From Nautilus pompilius (Eukaryota; Mollusca; Cephalopoda; Nautilida; Nautilidae): DNA of 64,000 nt. Under the pieces are notes generated by a model that saw only the letters and a program-made list of their open reading frames with translations, did not search any database and was not told the origin of the DNA. The DNA lies in the NCBI GenBank assembly GCA_018389105.1, contig JACATO010001017.1:131501-195500 (forward strand). Reading direction: 5' to 3'. Numbering within the stretch: position 1 is the stretch's first letter; each line of letters begins with the position of its first letter. A program made the translations under genes and the position numbers. Shown piece after piece: positions 47,705 to 58,604 of this stretch.

Positions 47705-50048
47705 CGCTCCCGCCTTTTGATAAAACAGAAGTTCGTCATTTTCATTCACGTTCGCGGCGCAAACTCCGCCGCCATCATGGATCGCTGAGGTATTTCATTA
47801 CTTCGCCAGCCACACCATAATACATTTGTTTTCTTATAGTCTCTCCCTCTCTCCTCTATTTATCCGAAACATAAACCATCCTTTATTGTACTGTTTGCTT
47901 AACCCAACACTCTTAATAATTTTAAAGAAAGCAAACAACAACAATGAAGTCAGCAAGAACAAAGACCGGTTTCTATAACCGGTGACTATTTTAAGGATGT
48001 CTTTATGCCGACTCCGGTCATCAAACCGAAGCTGGACTATTTTCGTGTAGCATTAGGTACAAGGTCCCATGGCTGTACAGAGTTTCTTTCTTTGTTGTTG
48101 TTGTCTGGGGACAGAGGCCCGTTTGTGAGTGGACGGGAGGGGAAGAAGGCTCCTCAGTCTGCCAAAATTTCCTCTACACCACTAAAAATTCGGATTCGGG
48201 GTCCGGCCATTTCCTTGAGACGGTGACGGGTGAAGATGCGAGTCGCGCCCACTTATTTCCGGGTAGCCTGAAACACAAGAAAATTCCCCCTCCGCTTGCT
48301 GGTTACTGGGAACTGCTGCTGCGGTTCTCCGGGTCAACCACCACCGACCGCGAGAGCGAGCCCCTCCCTCTTTTTTTTCTCGTTAACCTACAGTATTCTG
48401 CCCGCCCCATTCACGTTCCCCCCCCCCCCGGCCGCCAACCTCCCACTTCCCAACTGCCTCTGAACGCCAGCGGCTCCAGATACCAGATACCTTGCTCCGC
48501 GTCGGTGCGATAACCGTCTCGAACAATAGGTCCGAGCGATTAAGTTAGCGAAACATCTACAAACAACCCCCACCCCCCACACACACGCCAGTGTAAAAGC
48601 TGCTCTGCTTCCCGATCGTACAGCGTTGCCAGGCAACCACACGTAGGCAGCATTTCGATGACACGATCCTGGGGAGGGCAGTGGAGGTGTTTAAGTCGGC
48701 TTCGGACCCGACAACCGCCCGAGAAGTTTCAAGGATAATAAAATCCGATTTAAGCGCAACAGTCTGCGCCGGGAACGGCCGGGCGAACCGGTGAAAAGCG
48801 GTTTATCTAAATACCGGAAGTGTTAGGCCGCGCAGTGCCCGATGACTCGGCGCTTCTAGAGTTAATCGAAAGTACCGCTCTGGGTTTCCGACAAAACGCG
48901 GAACGTAGAGTTGTAATAAAAACCAAAAAAAAAAAAACAACAACAATATATATATATATAATCCGAAGGAAAAAATCTCGCTGTGACGTCAGCCAGTGAC
49001 GTCACATCACTCAGTGCTCTCGAATCCGTTAACTATCGGACTGCAGCCCGACCCTGGTTATCGCCCATGTTCATTCCCTTGCTAGAAAGTCCCGCGACCA
49101 GCGCACGCGCTGCCCGTGAAAAAAATTTGCCTGGGAAATTCCTTAAAAATCCAAAACCGAATGCACTTCCCAAATTACGTAAAGGTTCAGGAATATATTC
49201 ATGCTTTCGGTGGTCTGAATCTGCCCATCATAACAGAGCAGTGCGCGCGCGGGGAGGGGGCCCTCTTGAAAACGGTGCGAGATATCTGGTTGTGACGTCA
49301 TCGATCAATGACACGCTAAGAGACTGCCGCCTCGTGTTCTATTCTCAATACTTGTTTGCAACTCGGGACTGTTTACAATCGAGCCCCTGACTAGAGGAGA
49401 AAAAGGGGGCGGGGTAAGTCGTCTTATAATTAGACCAGAAAAACGTCGGGGGTGAGGGAGTAGTTGTTGGGCGGGGAGAGAAGAGAACTAATTTCGAAAT
49501 CGCCGCTTCTTGACGCGGAAAACAGAACAAAAACAAAAAAAAAAATTAGTAGAAACTGAATGTTTTAGGGGGACCTGTTCCGGTCCGGGGGGGGGGGTTA
49601 AGACCGGACCGACGACGGTCGCTCGGCTCCCTTGTTTGCGAAGTCCCTCCTTCCTCACCGGCCGCAGCAGGCATTGCGATCCGCGCACCCAGTTACTCAG
49701 GAAGGACTAGATCTTTCAATACATCCTTGACACGCTACCCGTGAGCCGGTTCCGCCGGGCCTCCCTATCACGGCGTCAACATAACACGCATTTCAGAAAT
49801 AGTTCCGGCAGGAAAGGCCAACTTCGAGGCACCGGCAAGAAAGACCCGGCTGCTGATTTAAAACCCAAACTTCTTTGTTGATATCCGACACATATTTAGC
49901 TTATTTGTGTGTCTACGACGGCGAGCTGTTTACAATAATCTCTTTTCCTCGCGTTCGCTACGACTCTATTGATTCCCCCACAGCCCTCCTTATCTTCGCT
50001 TCACCGTCTCTCGTGTTTACTTCAGTCGGCGGCTATTATCCCTTATAG
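47705..50048. other. 2.3 kb, CpG-rich, no confident gene
   Basis: CpG-rich DNA with C- and G-runs (48420, 49588), two close CREs at about 48983-49005 and another near 49296. The frame over 48983-49390 is open for 136 codons and a gtaagtc donor lies near 49413, but I see no acceptor or recognisable protein. A promoter region is possible. Confidence 0.4.
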
Positions 50049-50868
50049 TCTCTCTTTCTCTCTCTCTCTCTCTCTCCATCTCTCTCTTTCTGTGTACTGA
50101 CATCACATCTCTCTCTCTCTCCATCCCTCTGTGTACTGACGTCACATCTCTCTCTTTCTGTGTACTGACGTCACATCTCTCTCTCTCCATCCCTCTGTGT
50201 ACTGACGTCACATCTCTCCCTTTCTGTGTACTGACGTCACATCTCTCTCTCTCCATCCCTCTGTGTACTGACGTCACATCTCTCTCTCCATCTCTCTCTT
50301 TCTGTGTACTGACGTCACATCTCTCTCTTTCCATCCCTCTGTGTACTGACGTCACATCTCTCTCTCTCTGTGCACTGACGTCACATCTCTCTCTCTCCAT
50401 CTCTCTCTTTCTGTGTACTGACGTCACATCTCTCTCTCTGTGCACTGACGTCACATCTCTCTCTCCATCTCTCTCTTTCTGTGTACTGACGTCACATCTC
50501 TCTCTCCATCCCTCTGTGTACTGACATCACATCTCTCTCTCTCCATCCCTCTGTGTACTGACGTCACATCTCTCTCTTTCTGTGTACTGACGTCACATCT
50601 CTCTCTCTCCATCCTCTGTGTACTGACGTCACATCTCTCTCTCCATCTCTCTCTTTCTGTTACTGACGTCACATCTCTCTCTCTGTGCACTGACGTCACA
50701 TCGCTCTCTCCATCTCTCTCTTTCTGTGTACTGACGTCACATCTCTCTCTCTGTGCACTGACGTCACATCTCTCTCTCCATCTCTCTCTTTCTGTGTACT
50801 GACGTCACATCTCTCTCTCTCTCCATCCCTCTGTGTACTGACGTCCCATCTCTCTCTCTCTCTCTCTG
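50049..50868 (+). repeat. CRE-core minisatellite, locus 8 (largest CT-type)
   Basis: About 820 bp with more than twenty gtactgacgtcacatc or gcactgacgtcacatc cores separated by ctctctctccatccctctgt or ctctctttctgt spacers. The two spacer types tend to alternate, giving a dimeric period of roughly 60-70 bp. Almost all cores retain the CRE, and the rare variants are gacatca (50100, 50523) and gacgtcc near the 3-prime edge. It ends in ctgttttctag, which could act as an acceptor for the frame that follows. Confidence 0.96.
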
Positions 50869-50876
50869 TTTTCTAG

Positions 50877-51159
50877 AAGGAAGACACGGCCTACTCCTTA
50901 AGTGGAATTGCACGTAGGCGTCATCTCGAACATTTCTCCTGTAAACCGCCGTGTCGACGGCCGTCCTCCAGATTAGTTCTCGACGCGTTGGCTCTCCGGA
51001 GTCTACCGAAACGCGTCAGTCGGTTCGGAGTGCCGGTTTTCCCCTTTACGCCGGGAAATAAACCCAGGCCAGGTTTCGAAGGCTGCCCCTCCGGAACCCG
51101 TAAACTGCCGACTTTTCTGGCGATTGCCGCCGGCGCAAAGTTGACAGATAATTCGTGCG
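50877..51159 (+). CDS. candidate exon behind the CT array, unknown product
   Basis: Immediately after the CT minisatellite, gttttctag gives a textbook acceptor, with the CT repeat serving as polypyrimidine tract. The next 283 nt are open in one frame (94 codons plus one base), starting KEDTAYSLSGIARRRHLEHF and ending GAKLTDNSCG at a gtgagt donor (51160). The same frame stays open to 51410, and the region is GC- and CpG-rich, where long chance frames are common. The peptide is Arg/Pro-rich with no domain that I recognise. Confidence 0.2.
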
Positions 51160-52400
51160 GTGAGTGCGGGTCGATACACGACAGATTTCGTAACGGTGCA
51201 ATAAGGGGGCGTTTACCCTCCCCTCCCAAAATAACACGCCCGTTCACCTTGCGCCCCATTTTCCGGTCTGAACAACAGAGCCGAGCCCCCATTTACGACA
51301 TCTGTAGCGACACCAACCCTTATTATAAACACGAACACCGACCGCGCAGTAATAGGCGCACTACTTTCGTAGTGGGGCGGCTTAAACGCGGACAAACACA
51401 CCACTTATAATGTTACACGACAACAGCATCTCTGCCCGGAAAACGTAATACGCCTATTCACTGACACCTGTGATAAACGGGCACAGATGCTACAGCGCGC
51501 GCGGCGAGCGGGTAACTAATAGCCGGACTTCTCAGCAGCAGCGTAGAAATCTAGGAATCAGAGGGTGCAGTTCGGATCGAGCAGCTCGTGTGAGCTCCAC
51601 ACCGCCGGGGCTGAGGCCCCGTCCAAATGGTTATGGGCTCCATTAAAGTACACCGACGTCACCTGACCGATAATATTACTTTTCTTTAAAATGGACAACG
51701 GGCACTTCTTTTAACGTACTGTACTATTCAACACGCTACGCTATGCCGATAGTGCTGTATACTGTACTGTACTAAATCACTGTGGGACGCACTACTTCAG
51801 CAATATAATACTAATTACTATACACGTGTACCTCTAGCCTACTATGCCTTACTATACTATGCTCACCTCTGATATACTACAATATTCCGTGCTTTATAGT
51901 ACCGTGCCGTTTGCTACTAAACTCCATTATGCAGTTAATGCTTTAATCGAAAGATTGGTTTTAAGCCAAACGTTTTCTTTCGTGGCCCAAATTGAAGATC
52001 AAGATCCCGCACGCAGTACATCTGGTAAGAATTCCCCGTCACCACTTCAGCTGTAATGGAAGACCGGCAGCCCGTGACGGCGAATAGACTACACGATGAA
52101 CCAACCAGACAAGGTAGGAAGTGGCCGGCAGAAAGGAAGCCTCTCTCTCTCTCTGGACGCAGTAGGGGACACTTATCTGGCAGGTTCGGCTGGAGAGACC
52201 CGCCGATACGTTTGTATTGATTGACAGTCAGTGGAGGTGCGTGGAGAGATTGAATAATATCCCCATCATTTAACGTTGGGACGACCAAATGGTTCCAAAA
52301 TAGAGCGAATTGATTTCTCTCCTTCACTTTGCACCAGGAGCCATATTTACCTACTCGCACTCCCTTCAGACCTCGTGCCGTGTAAATCAGGGATTAATAA
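51160..52400. other. 1.2 kb, overlapping open frames on both strands
   Basis: 51715-51850 is rich in tactg/tacta words, like a decayed short-period repeat. On plus, 51935-52024 is open between gcag and gtaaga. On minus, about 51935-52390 is open for roughly 150 codons, beginning near a stop and including KYGSWCKVKERNQFALFWNH. Both strands cannot easily be coding. I favour chance, but the minus frame deserves a search. Confidence 0.3.
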
Positions 52401-53850
52401 TATTTAAAAAAAAAAAAAAGGACAACAGCAATTAATTATGCCGTCTATACTGGTTAGGCGATTATCCGAAAATTAAAATAAAATAGAAATTAAATAAAAC
52501 CAGTCGCATTTAAATCTGCAACGCCGCCAATTGTCAAGTTATCTCCCATTGAAGATTTATTGACCCAAGTGGGGGTTCATCATGGCTGCCCCCCCCAACT
52601 CCATCCCATCCCCGGTCATCGGTAGCGCGCGCGCGAGCGACTCGTTTACTTAGCAGTTCTCTTTGAACTCCGCCGGAGCTGGCAATCTCGGCTTCTTTGA
52701 TGTCTCGCAACGAGATCGATACCAGCGATAGATTTTAATGGATAGAAATAACTTCTTTGATTTAACTTTCTTTTCTTCTTCTTCTTCTCCCCCCCCCAAC
52801 CCACGTGTTAACGTGTGTTTTTTTTCTAAGCCATTTAAGCCCGAATCGCCAGGCGCCGTGTACTTTGTGACTCAGCTAATTAATGCTGGGGTTCGGTGGG
52901 GAATATCCAGCCCCCTTACTTACGGCAGCAGCGGCAAAAAGGGGTGTCGTAAAACAACTTGGATATTAATTCGCGAGGAATATGGCGGTGGTGTCTGGAT
53001 ATCTGGTGCTGCTGAACCATTCGACTTCCATCCCCGTACTTCACTCACTTTTCCTCCCTCCCTGCGAGATTCGCAACTTGGCTGTTTGTCGATTATTGGC
53101 GACGTGCGGCGGCCGTGCGAGGGTTAACAATTAAATACTCTCCTTTGATTTAATCCGAATTGCGATCGCGGTGATTAAGCTGAGTTATTGATCGGTGTCA
53201 CGAATTAAAACAGTTATATGGTTGGGCGAGGGGAAGATTCGAATTTTCTATATATTAATCCGCTAACTAATTTCTTAAATTGGGGCTAAACATGTTTTCA
53301 TCTCCTCCAATTACTAAGATTACAAATCGAAGTTATAAAAAGCGAATTTGCCTCATACGATTTCGTTTAAGGAAACTTTGCTCAAATTGAAACATGCTCT
53401 GCTCGGCGATGCCTCTAGAGCTCTCTTGTCAGGAAAACCAGAAAACCACTTCGTGCGCATCCCGGCTGCGCAGAGCGTCGTCCTCCTCCTCCTCCCGCGC
53501 TCAAACGCTTCACCCCGTGTGCGCACTGGCCCAAAGGAAGCACTAATACGACGCTTGTGGTGTTGTACGGGTCGTCGGGCACAACAACCACGTGCATGGC
53601 ACAGATTAGCAACAGCTTTCCTGTCTGCTATGGTCTGGGTTACTCGGCCGCGTCCGAGGTCATTTGTGACTGTCTCGCGGATCGCCCAAAATGGCCGGCC
53701 CTTCTCCGGGCACCTACACCAAGGGGGCCGTCGACAGGGAGGGGCTTTTCTACGTCTCGAACCACAGAGGGCCAGTGACGGGCAATCTGCTCGACACTTA
53801 GACTCTCCGCCAGTCTTTCAAATGCGTTATCGCAATTTCGCTTTAGTGGG
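52401..53850. other. 1.45 kb, no confident gene
   Basis: A strong T-rich acceptor (gtgttttttttctaag at about 52815-52830) precedes a frame open to 53127 on plus, with no clear donor. The 206-codon frame at 53348-53968 runs into the TTA microsatellite (poly-Leu) and is not gene-like. Confidence 0.45.

Positions 53851-53907
<57 letters not shown>
53851..53907. repeat. (TTA)n microsatellite
   Basis: About 57 bp of TTA/ATT repeats, responsible for the poly-leucine in the overlapping frame. Confidence 0.95.
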
Positions 53908-54386
53908 TTTTACATTAAATAAAATGCTTCAGAACGCTTATCGGCGGTGGACACGGCATCGCTTCTAGCAAAGCGAGCGACTGTAATGGATTATTATTCA
54001 CGCCGCCACTGTAGCGACAATACCGCCACTTTCAGATAGCCGGAGCAGCCCGCTTTCTGACAGGATCCGAAACTCCCATTTTTTCGCCCACTTCTTTGAC
54101 GCGAGCAGGGGAGGGAGGGGCCCTCATGGTTCGTTTACGTATCTGGCTGCCTCGTCCGTCACCTTAGCAGGAGCGCGGCTCTCCGACGAGAATACGTCTG
54201 TTTTCCTAGAGCCTCTCTCCATCCCCGATCGATAAATGCCAAGCCGGTAGCGTGGCTAGGCGAGCACGGTGATTAGCGTAAATGTCTAACTGACGGCAAT
54301 GCCATTTAAAGTCGGACAAATTAAGCCCTAAGAGGCTGCGAGTCGAAACGCTTCCCTTGTAAATCATCTCCATGATGCAGATTTTG

Positions 54387-54390
<4 letters not shown>

Positions 54391-54442
<52 letters not shown>
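54391..54442. repeat. (CT)n microsatellite
   Basis: About 52 bp of pure CT without a CRE core, so it is distinct from the composite arrays. Confidence 0.97.
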
Positions 54443-54445
<3 letters not shown>

Positions 54446-56141
54446 TGTAAAAGACCTTTGAAACCAGACACATTCTCCGCTGTTTATTACAGCAGCAGTT
54501 TAAAAATCCACTCCGGTCTGTATCGCCACAAACACGACGCTTATTGAAGATAACAGCCCGTGCCAAGAGTAATCTAATTATTTAATTTTTCAAGTGATTT
54601 CCGTTGAACAGAAATCGAATTTGTAATCCGATGCTTATTTGATTCCATTAATAGAAATAAACTCAAAACCATACTTTTTTTTCTCCTTTGTGCATTTAAC
54701 TAAGACGTCTATTAAGAACCCTAACTGGCTCTGTCTCTAGTCTCTGTATATATATATAAACATTATCATAATATACTGGTATATTTAACACGAATAACAA
54801 ATCGTCAAGTCTGAAAAGTACATATCATATGTTCGGCCAGTCAAAGCGGAGATCCGATTTTATTCCCCCCCAAAAAGGCATTCATAGTGATTGTTTTCCC
54901 CTGCCACCAACTAACCCTGTCTCGACTAATTCGACGCCAAAGTTTGCATCTCGCCACCATATTTACCCCCCTTTTGCGTAAGGGAAGCGAGCTAGATGTC
55001 AGCAGGCACCGTGACGAGCCGATATCCAAGAAAATCGATAAGCCACGTCTGTGTATCTCGCACCTGACCGCGTTCGCCATTCCACGTCACACAACGAGAA
55101 CTCCGTCCCACTACGCCGTTTGCTGCGGTCAACACGAAAAGGAGAAATAAAGGGGCTTCGTCGTTGTCGCTCTAGTTAAAGCGCCGCGACACCAATATTT
55201 TTTGTCGTTTTTTATTTTTTGTTTTTTGTTTTAAATGCTGCATCTTAAACGTCTGCCCTTGGATGGATCATTATGAAGCACCCAGAAAGTGCGGGCAGGC
55301 GTTGCTGGTCTGGAACGTGAAGATCGGCCACTAGCTTCATCTGGGTGGCTGCGGCGAAGTAAATAACACACTAAGATTTGTTTTGGACTGGGTGACAGCT
55401 TTAAGGCGCCCAGACAGCCGTCTAGAGATACGGGGTGGTGGTGGTGGTGGTGGAGGGTGGGCAGACTTTCACGACGTCGCTCTGTGACATTTCGTAGATA
55501 CCCGACGGAACGCAGACGGGGAGACTGGAAGATCGTTCAGATCCGTCGGATCATAGCCGATGGACATTATTAACCAGCCAATTGTTTATTATGGGAGAAG
55601 TCGCGAGATTCCCGCCCCCTCCCCCCTAGAAGACAGACGTACCGCTTCGATATGCGCGAGGAGATCACAACAACAACACCTACCTCCCGGGTCCTTGGGG
55701 CCCACGGTGTCGGGGGACCGGGCCGTTTGTCGGCTCGACGAACATCTCTCAGTAATGAGGAGGACTCGACAGAGAACAGGCCACTTGTCTTTACGGGATG
55801 CGATGCCATTGCAAGAACCTCGTTCGGAAGTCCAACTCGCTCAACAACAACAACAACAACAACACCTTCCTACCCGAGTTTCAGCTCCTCGCTCGTGGGA
55901 TACACGGGGCGGCCTGGACCGAAAAAAGCAACAGTTCCCGCTCCACATCGCGTGACTTACGGCGGAAATGATGTCACAGGGCTTTCACATGACATCTCGT
56001 GCAGTGTGCGTGACCCGCACTACACCACGCTGCTCGTTGATTCCAGAACCACCGCGGAACGGAACCCCTTCCCCTTCTCTTCGCACGCTCTAAGAAGTAT
56101 TTCTATTCCTGACGCGAAGTTTGTCTCCGGCGGGTGATGAG

Positions 56142-56144
<3 letters not shown>
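54443..56144. other. 1.7 kb, no confident gene
   Basis: Contains a (GGT)n tract at about 55437-55454, an (AAC)n tract at about 55846-55863 and CpG-rich sequence at 55560-56137, open on both strands for 130-160 codons. No domain is recognised. Confidence 0.45.
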
Positions 56145-56229
<85 letters not shown>

Positions 56230-56553
56230 GACGTCAGTGCAGAGAGAGAGAGAGAGAGAGATGACGTCAGTACACAGAGAGAGAGATGACGTCAGTACAG
56301 AGAGAGAGATATGACGTCAGTACACAGAGAGAGAAATGACATCAGTGCAGAGAGAGATATGACGTCAGTACACAGAGAGAGAAATGACGTCAGTACAGAG
56401 AGAGAGATATGACGTCAGTACACAGAGAGAGAAATGACGTCAGTGCAGAGAGATGACGTCAGTACAGAGAGAGATATGACGTCAGTACAGAGAGAGATAT
56501 GACGTCAGTACACAGAGAGAGAAATGACGTCAGTGCAGAGAGAGAGAGAGAGG

Positions 56554-56591
<38 letters not shown>

Positions 56592-56871
56592 GTCAGTACA
56601 CAGAGAGAGATGACGTCAGTACAGAGAGAGAGATATGACGTCAGTACACAGAGAGAGAAATGACATCAGTGCAGAGAGAGATATGACGTCAGTACACAGA
56701 GAGAGAAATGACGTCAGTACAGAGAGAGATATGACGTCAGTACACAGAGAGAGAAATGACGTCAGTGCAGAGAGATGACGTCAGTACACAGAGAGAGATA
56801 TGACGTCAGTATAGAGAGAGAGAAATGACGTCAGTGCAGAGAGATGACGTCAGTACAGAGAGAGAGAGAGA
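56145..56871 (-). repeat. CRE-core minisatellite, locus 9 (largest GA-type)
   Basis: It starts with about 82 bp of pure GA, then about 30 units with tgacgtcagtac or tgacgtcagtgc cores joined by agagagagatatg, cacagagagagaaatg and similar spacers. A block of several units is duplicated. The marker core tgacatcagtgc occurs at 56337 and again at 56661, 324 bases apart, with matching neighbours. A second GA tract at about 56540-56586 starts the duplicated block. Confidence 0.96.
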
Positions 56872-58384
56872 TGAGGTGGCACCTTGTTTGCTTGCAACCG
56901 CTGGACCAATATGATGATCGGCGTTGCTGTAGTTTGGGTTAAGAAGCCTTGCCGCAGGAAAATTTCTTCAAAACACCGAGGGGCTGTGAATCATCGCTGT
57001 ATCGGTGCTCAAAGGAGACGTTTTTGAATCCAACCCTTGCCACCACTCGCCGATCTCAGACACACACACACACACACAACAACACATCTCATCGCCTCTC
57101 CCCCATTCCCTTCTCTTCGCGTGCGTGCACTTTAATCAAAAACGGGAACTGGAGTCGGCTTAACGTCTTTGTCTCGTTATTGTCTTCTCTCTCTCTCTCT
57201 CATATATATATAAATCGGTAGAGTACCCAACAGTGTTGATGTTGGCGCCATTATGCCTGGGCCGACCACGTGTTGAGAGCTTGAGATTCACGCCACCCAA
57301 AAGAAGAGAGTTTTCCCAGAAAAAGAATGCGAATTTATTCAACCGGGTATAGGCAGATTCAAGAAAGGAAGTTGGAACTATCAGAAATACCGCCAGTTTT
57401 TTGGAGGGGCGGGGGCACTGGGTTACGAAGTATAGTTCGGGAATTCAACGGTTTTCTTAAACCATCAAGTATTTTGGCACTTGACGGCCCCTCCCTCTCC
57501 ACCGGATCGTTCGGCTGTCTACAATTATCACTGGCTAAAATATGGTGTCAGACCACGAGGGCTTCCCGACCTCGCGCCAGTCGGAAATCAACTGAAAACT
57601 AGCAGTTTATCAGTTCGGTTTCTGACGATAAGGTGATACGGAAGGCCCCAACCAACTAACCCCCCCCCAACACACACACACACACACACCTTTTTTTTTC
57701 TCACTGCTGTCTGTAAACTGAACTATAATAACCCGTGATTCGGACCAGGTGCGAAATTTGATCTCACCTTTGAAGTTCGGCTTAGGTAGGGGCGGTGGAT
57801 GATGATATTATATTATATTATATTATATATATATATTTATTCTTCCAAGACGTTTGGAAATGCGATTTCTGGCATCTGACGCGAAGTCCGTAGGCTCGGA
57901 TGCGGCGCCAGGAGGAGGCGGCGGCGTCGGTTTCCTGTTCCCTCGTAATAGCTCGGTTTGTGTGTTTTTCCCTAAAGTAAACCGGCGTATTTCGCGCTGG
58001 GAGTTCAGCAGGGAGAGAGAGGGGGGGGTGTTGTCACTACAAAGGGATCACATGTGGAATGCACAGATATTTAAATATTCAGCAAGGTGTGGGGGGCCCC
58101 TAACGACACACACACACACACACCTGTAGAGGAGAAATAACCGCTGTCCCCGGTGCCTTTCCAACAGCCTCCTTCCGGGCGGGAGGAGGTTAAAGAAGGG
58201 GAGGTAATAAGTAAACAAACAAATAGATGCGCTCGGTTTCTGCGGGTTCGATGAATATTTCGGCCGGCCGGCGCTAAGTAGGTCGCGCGACTCGTTTACC
58301 CCGCCTCCCTCCCTCCCTCCCTTCCATCCCCCCCTCCCCGCGCTCTTGTTTATCTTTGACGACTCGGGGCTGGCGAGCGGCCGG
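56872..58384. other. 1.5 kb, no confident gene
   Basis: Contains CA tracts (57060-57079, 57670-57688, 58107-58122), a CT tract near 57187-57201, a tatta/TA tract at about 57808-57838 and CpG-rich sequence toward 58300. No splice-bounded exon is recognised. Confidence 0.5.
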
Positions 58385-58604
58385 ATAATAAATCACACAT
58401 GTGTGTGTGCGCGCGCGCGCCAGCCGGGAGGAGAGCCCGGCTCATGCGTGTGCGCAGCCTCTCTCCAACACGTCGTCGGTCACCGGCAGGAAGGCAGACG
58501 GCAGCCCTCTTCCCCCGATGGCGCGAAAGGCGAGACGCTCGTCTGCCGGCTAGACCCGATCTCGCCAGCCTCCCTCCGGTGGTACTCACCTCCCGCCTCG
58601 ACCG
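58385..58604 (+). promoter_or_regulatory. possible CpG promoter with first exon and donor
   Basis: A TATA-like ataataaat (58385-58393) in very CpG-rich DNA is followed after about 200 bases by cctcgaccg and a perfect gtaagt donor at 58605. The intervening segment contains one short ATG frame of 11 codons (atggcgcgaaag at about 58519) that closes before the donor, as an upstream ORF would. The composition (GCGC runs, CT-rich blocks) fits a CpG-island 5-prime UTR. On the minus strand a gtgagt lies at about 58591, so a divergent reading is also possible. No downstream coding exon is identified. Confidence 0.25.

Noticed and set aside
50017..50699. CRISPR-like alternation of a conserved core and variable spacers in the CRE arrays
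   Set aside because: Spacers are low-complexity CT/GA, the core is short and palindromic, the genome is eukaryotic in style and there are no cas genes.
51935..52390. Minus-strand frame of about 150 codons
   Set aside because: One or a few such lengths are expected by chance in 64 kb over six frames. The plus strand also carries open segments and no domain was recognised. Kept only as something to search.
53348..53968. 206-codon plus frame
   Set aside because: The C-terminal third is poly-Leu from the TTA microsatellite. The rest is Arg/Pro-rich as in GC-rich chance frames.
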